DNA of 64,000 bases from Turnera subulata. Its lineage: Eukaryota > Streptophyta > Magnoliopsida > Malpighiales > Passifloraceae. Position 1 is the first letter of the stretch; every line of letters starts with the position of its first letter. Below are positions 56,290 through 64,000 of the stretch, piece by piece. The translations under genes were made by a program, and so were the position numbers. The notes under the pieces are model-generated. The model worked only from the letters and a program-made list of their open reading frames with translations. It was not told where the DNA came from and did no database searches. Location of the stretch: assembly GCA_028386065.3 (NCBI GenBank), contig JAKUCV010001732.1, forward strand, positions 23,359 through 87,358. Direction: 5' to 3'.

Positions 56290-57211
56290 GAAAAATGTTT
56301 ACCTGTTTTTTTAAAGTATAGACCCCACCTATTCCCGAAAAAAAAAAGGAAGAGAAGAAAAAAAAAAGAGATGGAAATGAAAAAAAAAGAAAAAAAAATG
56401 AAAGAAGAAAAGAAGGTAAAGAAAAAGAAAAAAATAATAAAATATTTTCCGGTGATGGGAAAAGCAGATTTCCTTCACAAAACTCCAACCCGTTACGATC
56501 TTCAAGATTTTGCTTTTTAAAAATTTTTCCAGGGTTTGAAATTTTGCCTCATCACTTTATAAGTTTTTCGAGCTACAAACGCAAGTGTTTTTCAGCCCCT
56601 TTCCATCTTACAATTTTCTTTCGCCCTGGCTATCTTGGCGTTTCTTTTTATGGCTTTCTCCTGCATCTTTTATCACATGCATCTGTGACCGTTGTGGCTA
56701 GATTGATGGGACCATACCTCGAGTAGAGTGCATGTGCGACAAGATTACACCTGTTTGGACATCATGGTGGGATACGATATCTAGAAGACGTTTTTGGCTT
56801 GTGGACAGGTGGATAATGTTTCTTTCGAGGGATACAGGACGTGCTCGTGATCATCGCCTTGTGAGTTAACGGATGTCTTTTTCACGAGGGAAACCGACGT
56901 CACCGTTAGCTGTGCATGTCACGTTTCTCGGGATCGAGGATGTTTACGACTGATATGAGTGTTGATCATGAAAAACGAGTTTTGTTTTGTTTTTAATTTC
57001 GTTATGTTGGTTTTACTTCCTTTTATTGGTTCTGTTTTTAACATCTTTATGTTTGATTTTATTTTTCCTTCTTGATGGTTTTGTTTCGCTTTTAAATATT
57101 TTGCTTTTCTGTTGAACATGAGTTTTCATATCTTAAAAAGAAATTTGTTTTAAAGAAAAGTTGCTTTATTTTATTTCTTCTTAAAGTTTTACAATATAGA
57201 GAAGAAGTACT
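56290..57211. other. Region between the two antisense ORFs
   Basis: Non-coding. A purine tract lies at 56337-56440. On the minus strand, AATAAAATAAAG-like signals just after ORF A (about 57165-57175) could polyadenylate its transcript. Confidence 0.5.
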
Positions 57212-57589
57212 CTATTGAGTTACATGCTTCTCAAGGTCTTTTACAAGCTTTTGGATGTTCTTCACGTGAGGAAAAAGTTCCGCACACGCCAGTTCTATCT
57301 GCATCACCGCCGAGCTGACCTTCCTCAGTGAGACGTTTAGCTGCGTCAGTGTCTGCTGTGGAGTGCTGCTTTCAGCAGTTGCCTTGCCCTTCCTACCCTC
57401 AGTTTTCTTGTTGGTATGCTTCGTTCGCTGTCCTGGAGAGACCACCACATCTTCCTTCAGACTGATGGTGTCTATCTTGCACCGCTTCTTGGGAGGTTCT
57501 TCATCGGAGCTTGTCGGGAAAGCAGTACCACCGATATAGCTGTTATCCTCGGAGTCTGAGGTGGTTCTTGTTCTTAGTGAAGAGCCCAT
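57212..57589 (-). CDS. Antisense ORF A, 125 aa, putative nuclear protein
   Basis: Intact 125-residue frame starting MGSSLRTRTTSDSEDNS. It has an acidic/serine stretch (SSDEEPPKKRCKID) with a PKKRCK nuclear-localisation-like motif at about residues 33-38, a basic middle (RTKHTNKKTEGRKGKA), then an amphipathic C-terminal helix region (LTQLNVSLRKVSSAVMQIEL...VKNIQKLVKDLEKHV) that could form a coiled coil. No enzymatic motif and no recognised family. TTTATATA (57623-57630; minus strand TATATAAA) lies about 35 bases before the ATG. It sits just inside the 3' LTR boundary, same orientation as ORF B. Confidence 0.55.
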   Translation of the reverse strand: MGSSLRTRTTSDSEDNSYIGGTAFPTSSDEEPPKKRCKIDTISLKEDVVVSPGQRTKHTNKKTEGRKGKATAESSTPQQTLTQLNVSLRKVSSAVMQIELACAELFPHVKNIQKLVKDLEKHVTQ

Positions 57590-57622
57590 GGCTGAGAGCG
57601 AGTTCTCAGTTATAAGGTTCGG

Positions 57623-57630
57623 TTTATATA
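57623..57630 (-). promoter_or_regulatory. TATA box of antisense ORF A
   Basis: Minus strand CTTATATAAACCG. Spacing to the ATG at 57589 is short, implying a leader of roughly ten bases if this box is used. Confidence 0.5.
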
Positions 57631-57750
57631 AGCGGAGGAGATGTCGCTTAAGGGTATAAGCAGTATCTTGCGTTGAGTTTGGACACCTGGCAGAGTGTGC
57701 CAGAAGCTTATCGTGGTAGGACCCACGGATAAGACAAGAAATTTCGGGGA

Positions 57751-57776
57751 CGAAATCCTTTTTAAGGTAGGTATAA
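57751..57776 (+). other. Tekay/Del-type pre-LTR signature and polypurine tract
   Basis: TTTCGGGGACGAAATCCTTT followed by AAGGTAGGTATAA directly before the 3' LTR. Autonomous Del/Tekay elements have the same block followed by a G-rich tract. The G run is interrupted here. Confidence 0.7.
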
Positions 57777-58060
57777 TGTAACAGCCCGGGTAAAAATTTG
57801 TATTTTTACCGGGACTGTAAAAGTCGTTATACAGTGATTTACCGAATGAATTAATCTTGGGTAATTAATTCAAGGTAAATCGAGCGTCGTTTTTCGATAC
57901 CGAGGCTTTTCCCGCGTTTGAGATTTTTCCGTAGATTTTTCGGACCAAAGTTGGTATTTTTCGGGTCTCGAAATCCTCAGAAAAATCACACCGGAAAATA
58001 ATTAAGTGGGTACATCAGTTATTTTCTGGTCCGGCCTGGACTCGCCCCATATGCAGCCAA

Positions 58061-58088
58061 CCTGCATAATTGAGCTCAATTATGCAGG
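58061..58088. promoter_or_regulatory. 28-bp palindrome in 3' LTR
   Basis: Identical to 52591-52618, and again precedes the TATA box (58116-58122). Confidence 0.7.
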
Positions 58089-58480
58089 CGGCACAGCCTT
58101 TCTCCTGTGCACCTTTATAAAATGAAACCAGAGGAAGGAAGCAGGAGAAGAGAAGAAGAGGAGAAGAAAAAGAAAAAGAGAGAAAAGAAGAGAGGAAAAA
58201 AAAAAAGAGAGAGAAAAAAAGAAAAAAAAAAGAGAAAACACAGAAACTGGAAAAAAAAAAGAGAGGAAGAAGAAAAAAAAGAAATGGAAATAAAAAAAGA
58301 GAAGAAAATAGAAAGAAAATAAAATAGAAGAAAAAAATACAAAAAAAGAAAAAAAGAGTGAACAGTGTCGTCACCCTCCTCTCCCGGACACTTTTCACGG
58401 GAAGTCAACCGACGCTGCTGCTCAACTCACCGCCGCCACCAGCATGCTCCCCTCACCGTCGCTTTCTCAACGCCGCCCTC

Positions 58481-58541
58481 CCCGTCGCTTTCCGCCGTGA
58501 GACGCGCTGCCGGCAAGCGTCTCACGGCGGAAAGCGACGGG
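58481..58541. repeat. 25-bp perfect inverted repeat in 3' LTR
   Basis: Arms 58481-58505 (CCCGTCGCTTTCCGCC...) and 58517-58541 (...GGCGGAAAGCGACGGG) are exact complements around an 11-nt loop. The 5' LTR has only the left-arm sequence (about 52977-53002), so the right arm arose by inverted duplication. Confidence 0.92.
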
Positions 58542-59025
58542 ACCCGAGACGGAACCCGCGGATCTGTCTTCCTCGCGCCACCGTCTGCAGCTGTGCCGAC
58601 AGCCGCCGCTTCCGTCGCCGGCGCCTCGTACCCCTCGTCGCGCTCTCCTTCCGCCGTTCGTGTCGACCTGCCTCGATCCGTGCCGCCGCCGTTGAGCTCA
58701 TCTTCCCGTGGATTTGATGTTGACCCGGATGGGTCGTGGCTGGGTCGGGTTGACCCGCGTCTGGGTCTTGGACCTGGGCTGAGGGTGACGATGGGTTGTG
58801 GGCTGTGAAGTTGGGCTTGTGCTTGGGCTCCTGCTTGGGGTCTGGGCTTGGTCTATGTAGTAGGCTGGGCTTGCACTATTAGGCCCAGTCTGCTTATTAG
58901 AAAAAAAGAAAATTGTTTTCTGAAAAAAATAAATAATTAAAAATGAAAGTAAAAAGGATTATATTCTGGAAAATTATATATTTATTTTGAGAAAATATAG
59001 TAAGAGTAAATTATGGTATTTTGGA

Positions 59026-59060
<35 letters not shown>

Positions 59061-60540
59061 TGAATCTTGGAAAATTAAGATAAATATGTTTATGTTTTGA
59101 AAAAAATTTATTATTATGTTATTTAGAAAAAGATATGTACTGTAATTATATTTGCTGGAGTGTTATTATTTTAGAAAATTATGGAACTATTTTTGGAAAA
59201 GATATATAGTATACATAGTTAATATTCCTGAAATATATAATTATGTCAACATATAATTGTTTCTTTTTTTATAATAATATAATTATTTCTTTTAATGTAA
59301 TTTTTCTTTAGAAAATAAAAAGTATATTTATAAATTTGTAGTTATTTGCCGGAAATAAGCCTATATGATTATATCTTCTGGGAAATGGAGTTTTCTAAAA
59401 ATAATAAAATTTGGTAATTATATTTTGGCATGTATAATAATTTTATGGAGATGATAACGTATAACCGAGGGGGGGTTTAATTTACAATTTATGGCATCAT
59501 GGAATTCCGATTATGTGCATCTTATATGTGCATTTGTTATTTGTTATATAGGAGTCGATATCGGGCAGTTTCCCGAGGAGCCGGCTTTGGACCGATCATT
59601 GTCTTCAGAGTTGAGTAATCGGCTAAGGTGAGGATAAGTAACTATTTATATACTGCCCGTGAGATCAAGTTGCTGTTTGTTTACTATGTGTGATAAATGC
59701 TGGTATAATTCTTTGTGGCTGTGAATGGCTTGTTGTGTGATGAATTAAGTTGATAATTGTTGCCATTGATGTTGTTGAGAATGTTGCTACTGTTGAGTTT
59801 GTTGATATTGTTTTTTACTGTGAGACTTGTGTGAGTTGAGTACCGGGAGTACTAGCATGGGATAACAGTTTGGAGTAAGTTTGTATTATCCAGACGAGCG
59901 GAGAGGCTGCGAGCCTGCTCAGGATAATGAGATGATGGTCGGATGATAGAAATGTAGTAACTAGTCGAGGGAAAAGAAAATAATAAAATGAAAACACTTA
60001 GACATCTAGTAAGTCACAGTTAAATATTAGAACAGCCAGATGGTAGTCTTTTATTTTATGGTGCTGGGGGAGAGTGTGCTTGTGGTCTGCTCCCTGTCTG
60101 TACCAATTTTTATTTTAGGCGCTAGGGGAGAGTGTGCTTGGGGTCTGCTCCCTGTCTGTGCCAGTTATACGTGGAGGTACCAGGGCGGGGTCCACGGGCT
60201 AGCTAGCTTGACTACCAGGCGATGGCCACCATTTAACTAGTGATAGGGGCCCTGACAATAAAATTGAAATAGCGTGTCTAGAATTACAAGTGTGTTATTT
60301 AAGGTTCGTGAGAACCTTAGTTAAATGTTAGTGATGTGAATTGGAAATTAACGGTTGCTTGTATATATATATTTGCTTATGGGTTTTACCCGTTGAGCAC
60401 TTTGGACTCACCCCTCACCTGCGGGCTTTCATCCCGTAGGTTGAGTTATTTGTGGTTCAGGTATGATGCATTCCAGATAGGCTGCGGCGTTATCCCTAAG
60501 ACAGGACTCAGATCCATTAGTTTGCATCAGGTTTTGCATA

Positions 60541-60971
60541 CACAAGGGGACGAGAGCCTTCAGCCTAATTGATTACTCAGGCGAGATAGAAGGATCCATA
60601 CTCAAGATGGCAGTCAAATCTCAAGCCCCTTTTGTAATTAGTTAGTTCAAAGGTTCGTTCTTGTAGGATCAAGGAAGATCATTTATTGGCTTCATAACCC
60701 TAAGCTATGAGTGTTCGAAAATCAAGAGAGAATGTTTTTAGAAAATCATATTTATTAAACAAGTCTGATGATTGAATCAGAACATGTCCTCCGATTCTTA
60801 CAACTTGAAAACCCTTATATTTATAGTTGGGGGTCTCTTCCAACTTACATCACCGCTTACATCACTGGCTTAATAATTAATGTAATAAGACAAGACTAAG
60901 TGGTATCATGACCACAGACTGACACGACATAAAGCAAAGTAGTGGGGGACAACAGATTCCCACTTTATTTA
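60541..60971 (-). promoter_or_regulatory. Pararetrovirus intergenic region with TATA box
   Basis: Non-coding stretch downstream of the viral polyprotein on the minus strand. TATAAATA (minus) lies at 60818-60825, followed by leader-like sequence running to the LTR element and apparently on into 52306. Caulimovirids carry one such promoter between the end of the last ORF and the leader. Confidence 0.55.
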
Positions 60972-61005
60972 TTATACAGACTCGGATAGTGATAAAAGAG
61001 TGCCA

Positions 61006-62262
61006 TTATTTATTAATGGACTCGTGACTCGGACTGAGATTGGCATCTTCTGGGTCCACCATTGAATCATCGCTATCATTTGCTGAGGTGCGTTTAACTT
61101 GGGCATCACGGGCATCTCGGTCATGCCAATATTTTGCTTCAGTTTCATCAGAATCCCAGGTGGCATCCATTTGACATGTTGCTTGAGAATACGGATTCTG
61201 CGACTCTTGAAATAATGTCTGTAGGACCGGAGGTGGAGTGGGAGACAATGGTACCATTGCAGTGGAGGAAACTTGACTGGCAGCCTCATAATTGAAACCA
61301 TTGAGGAGACATAAACTGTTCCAGGCTCGACGAAGGAAACTTTGTGACGGGGATGTACATGGGTGAGATGGTGGTGCTCGATGATATTGTACGAGGGACC
61401 GTGGAGGTGGCGATGCAAGATAAGATTCCCATGGTCTTACAACAGGATGAGGACATGGAGGTGCTCCACGATAGGGTCAGTGTGCCGAGAATGTCATGTA
61501 CAGTAGTGGTCGCTGCTGAGGTGGATGCATATCAAGAGCTGTTTTAATCCAGGTGCGCCACTGACTTAGTGGGGCCATCCATTGGAGAAAAGTCCATTGA
61601 TTGGATGAATTGTTTTCTGCATCCATGAGGAATTCAAACATATCGAGAGCCTTGATCCTGAATATGCCATAGTAAAGAGTGAACAGACACCAGTTGTACC
61701 AGAGTTCATCTTCAGAAAAATCATAGCAATGGATAAGACTAATCCTTCTGAAGGGGTGGTCAGGAAAATATTGGGACTGAATTGTCTGGGAAAGACTAAC
61801 ACCTTGTTCTTGAAGGAAGATGGTGAGGTAATGGAAAAGGGAATTTCGCGTAAATTCTCGAATTGAGTAAAGGTCTGATTTGGGATGAAGAGTTTCAGGG
61901 AAATTTGGATTATTGGTTGCCATGTCGGTCCATGCGGCCGGTTGAGCTGGAAGTTGCCAATATGGTTTAGAAGAGGATGAGGCCATGAAGATAACAGGAA
62001 TGAGGTTGAACTTAGAAACCAAATGGACTGTCTTGGATGGTCGGGATAACATGTCAGGAATGAGATTGGTATCGCCCTTTATATGCTTGACTTCAAAATC
62101 ATACTTATCAAACCACTGTTTCCAACACAGAAGCTGCTTGTCTGGAACTCTTTTGTTCTTGAAATCTAGCAGCTTTGGAAAAGATGAGTTGTCCATTTCC
62201 ACGATAAAATGATGGTTGACAAGATGGAATTCAAATTTTTTGATTCCAGATTTGACTGCCAA
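61006..62262 (-). pseudogene. Pararetrovirus polyprotein C-terminal region
   Basis: Two open stretches on the minus strand. The first (62262-61477) opens with the RNase H end (CWKQWFDKYDFEVKHIKG, then NLIPDMLSRP) and continues into a 150-residue tail of unknown function. The second (about 61330-61006, different frame) is acidic and Ser/Asp-rich. Tail regions of this type follow RNase H in Petuvirus/Florendovirus-like polyproteins. The frame change between them and the absence of a continuous reading frame mark it as an inactive endogenous copy. Described only; no restored sequence is given. Confidence 0.72.
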
Positions 62263-62492
62263 AGTTCTTTATGAGTGGTGTGATAATGGAGCTCTGCATC
62301 TGAAAATTTTCCACTGGCATGACCACAATAATGTCTCTTTTTATCTTCTGTCTCTTCAATCAGTACTGCTCCCCAGTACTCATCACTTGCGTCTGTCTGG
62401 AGAATTCTTGTGCCATTGGTGGGAATTCTGAGTGGAGGTGGATCCTGAGTGATCTGTTTTAGAACTTTGACAGCTGCAGTCTGATCTGGTCC
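62263..62492 (-). pseudogene. Pararetrovirus RNase H, interrupted
   Basis: Follows RT after an in-frame stop at 62490-62492. It contains the RNase H first-aspartate box (LQTDASDEYWGAVL), the second-acid region (GKFSDAELHYHTTHKE) and then a frame change into 62262. The domain would degrade RNA in RNA-DNA hybrids during reverse transcription; here it is broken. Confidence 0.78.
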
Positions 62493-63674
62493 CTAAGGTG
62501 GGGCTTTCTTCTTTAATAATTTGGACAAGTGGTTGGTATGGTGTGAAACCTTTGGGATGAAGTCACGGATGTAATTAACTATTCCCAAGAATTGTTGGAT
62601 TTGCTTTGGCGTGAGATTCTCATCTGGAAAATTCAATAATTCATGGGCAATGTAGGGTCCAGGCTGATAGGAACCGTTCTTGAAATGCATTCCCAAAAAA
62701 TCAACTTCTGTAACACCGATGTGGCTTTTCTTCTCCGATAACATAATTCCATAAGAATGGACTATGTCATAAAACTGTTGTAAAAGCTGTTGGTGTTCTG
62801 CCTCCGTGGATAAGAAAAGGAGGATGTCATCAATGTAAATTAGGGTATGGTGAAGAATGGGCTGGAAGATACGGACCATTGTCTTCTGGAACAGGGAAGG
62901 GGCTACCTTTAATCCAAAAGGCATAACCGTCCACTGATACTGAGCATCTGGTATGCAAAAAGCAGTTTTTTGGCGATCCTTGGGGTCAATGCCAAGTTGC
63001 CAAAATCCAGCTTTTAAATCAAACTTTGAAAAGATACGTGCATCCTTGAGATGAAGGAACATGGAATTGATCTTTGGAAGAGGAAACTTATCATCTCTTA
63101 AAAAATGATTAAGAGGCTTGTAATCAATTACCAACCTCTTTTTTCCTCGAATTTTCTCAGTTCTTTTTTCCACATAGAACGCCTGGCGTGCCCATTCTGA
63201 TTTGGTGGGTTCAATGAGACCCTGTTGTAACAGCTGTGAACATTCTTCTCTGGCTAGAAGTAAATCTGAAGGCGTCATACCTGGATGAGATGCCTTAGTA
63301 GGATTGATATCCTCATTGAGCTTGAAAGGCAACGTAATGAAAAATGTTTCATTCTTCCAGAGGGGAGATGGATGTGTGAACTGAGCGTGACTGTCCGCAC
63401 AGGATTGTAATAACTTTGTCTTGATCTCCTCATACTGGACTGGACATTCTGAAAGGGCAAAAATCTTTTTAACATTGGTGTAAGGAGCAAAGAACCTCTT
63501 GAATTTTAATCCTTGCGAGAGAATTTGAAGTTTCTCTGCCTGTTGAATGATATCAAAACCTATTAGTAGGTCTCGATCTGGAAGACTCGTGCCAAGAACT
63601 TTGGTCCAGATAACACATCCAGGGAAGAATTGTATTCCAATACGACGTTTAGTGATCATCATTGTTTGGAACAA
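62493..63674 (-). pseudogene. Endogenous caulimovirid reverse transcriptase
   Basis: The longest open stretch of the viral polyprotein (393 residues). It includes the protease-RT junction, the fingers/palm blocks (RLVIDYKPLN, FSKFDLKAGFWQ, MPFGLKVAPSLFQ), the catalytic YIDD box (about 62832-62843) and LGMHF with the conserved KQIQQFLGIVNYIRDFIPK. These residues and their spacing are those of Caulimoviridae RT, closest by eye to Petuvirus/Florendovirus-type endogenous viruses, and unlike Gypsy because no integrase follows. All catalytic aspartates remain, but a stop closes the frame before RNase H and the gene is cut by an LTR at 63802, so it is not functional. Confidence 0.85.
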
Positions 63675-63801
63675 CTCTCCATTTGCAGCCTGAAAATACT
63701 CCTTGTGTTGCTCCCATGCCTCTGGAGGTAGGATCTTGGGATTGAGAAAACTTTTGTGTGCACCAGTATCAATAAAACCAATAAGAGGGATTGGCTTATC
63801 A
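63675..63801 (-). pseudogene. Endogenous caulimovirid protease fragment
   Basis: The minus-strand frame continuing upstream of the RT stretch contains GFIDTGAHKSFLN, the aspartic protease active site (DTG). It is truncated on its N-terminal side by the LTR that begins at 63802, so capsid and movement regions are not in the window here. Confidence 0.78.
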
Positions 63802-64000
63802 TGTAACGCCCCGAATTTCCATAATTTGATTTTTTCGGAATTTTCGAAATTTTTATTCCTATTTTACCCTTGAGGAATTTCTGAATTTTTGAGCAAGGAA
63901 ATAAATTATTTTTACCTTGGTTATATGGAATTTAGTTGATGGTAAGACGGGTTCGGCTTTCGTTGGAGTTTAATCGGGTTTCGGGGTTGAGAATTAAGTC
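63802..64000 (+). repeat. Start of another LTR (runs off the window)
   Basis: TGTAACGCCCCGAATTTCC begins abruptly inside the viral protease. This is a common start of plant Gypsy chromovirus LTRs. Its sequence differs from the LTRs at 52307 and 57777 after the first bases. Only 199 bp are visible. Confidence 0.6.

Larger units (their letters stand above)
52307..60540 (+). mobile_element. Non-autonomous chromovirus-like LTR element with antisense ORFs
   Basis: Two direct LTRs (52307 to about 55258, and 57777-60540, the second truncated) flank a 2.5 kb interior with no gag, protease, integrase or RT. A primer-site-like TGGTAGCGGAGCGGGCGG follows the first LTR. TTTCGGGGACGAAATCCTTT, the signature that precedes the 3' LTR of Tekay/Del chromoviruses, lies at 57751-57770. 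The interior instead holds two antisense ORFs (55569-56171 and 57212-57589), each with its own TATA box. The element interrupts the pararetrovirus. ACAAGGGGAC occurs at both outer edges (52295-52304 and 60542-60551). Confidence 0.8.
57777..60540 (+). repeat. 3' LTR of the antisense-ORF element (truncated)
   Basis: Closely matches the 5' LTR from TGTAACAGCCCGGGTA to GGTTTTGCATA, then stops about 250 bp short. Differences include a hairpin-forming inverted duplication (58481-58541), a longer TA run and a small AT insertion near 59265. Confidence 0.85.

Noticed and set aside
61477..63801. Gypsy retrotransposon pol as the identity of this region
   Set aside because: No integrase follows RNase H, and RT block spacing and tail match Caulimoviridae; the Athila/Tat and chromovirus elements here look different.

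Overview
The window is plant nuclear DNA, almost certainly from a eudicot, and is dominated by transposable elements nested in one another. The evidence is an Athila/Tat-type Gypsy primer site matching plant tRNA-Asp, Copia, CACTA, Helitron, Mutator-like and mariner sequence, an endogenous caulimovirid, and only two convincing host genes. These are intronless secreted glycine-rich proteins at 23834-24241 and 39176-39592. No rRNA, tRNA or CRISPR was seen. Unknown bases lie at 6089-6929 (841 N) and 15990.

Layout. 1-15863: a minus-strand Athila/Tat-like Gypsy element. Its gag-protease and one 2.1 kb LTR lie at 11184-15863, and its integrase tail plus 3' region at 1-1797. It is split by Copia-1 (1803-11178, minus, 5-bp target duplication ACTAT). 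Copia-1 is itself split inside reverse transcriptase by a 1.8 kb Mutator-like element (3759-5538). 16263-21079: a decayed minus-strand Helitron with Rep remnants, interrupted by a solo chromovirus-like LTR (18198-20927). A second Helitron 3' end lies at 22407-22435. 23834-24241: GRP gene 1. 25785-28100: old Copia debris. 29437-37483: Copia-2 (minus, target duplication ATAAG), whose leader carries an array of paired ACATCGATGT palindromes. 39176-39592: GRP gene 2. 41882-42376: a mariner fragment. 42377-51695: a 9.3 kb CACTA element with TNP2- and TNPA-like genes and a captured exon resembling plastid ribosomal protein L9. 51696-52306 and 60541-63801: two pieces of an endogenous pararetrovirus, separated by an 8.2 kb LTR element (52307-60540). 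That element has no gag-pol and carries two antisense ORFs, each behind its own TATA box. 63802-64000: the start of another LTR.

Insertion order readable from the nesting: Gypsy, then Copia-1, then the Mutator-like element; Helitron, then the solo LTR; pararetrovirus, then the antisense-ORF LTR element and the LTR at 63802. The two GRP genes share a signal peptide, a GLDDQKNF motif and an identical CTTTAAAAAGGG core promoter, so they are a tandem pair pushed apart by Copia insertion. The strongest candidates for something undescribed are the antisense two-ORF cassette between LTRs at 52307-60540 and the helically phased paired-palindrome array at 34945-35766.
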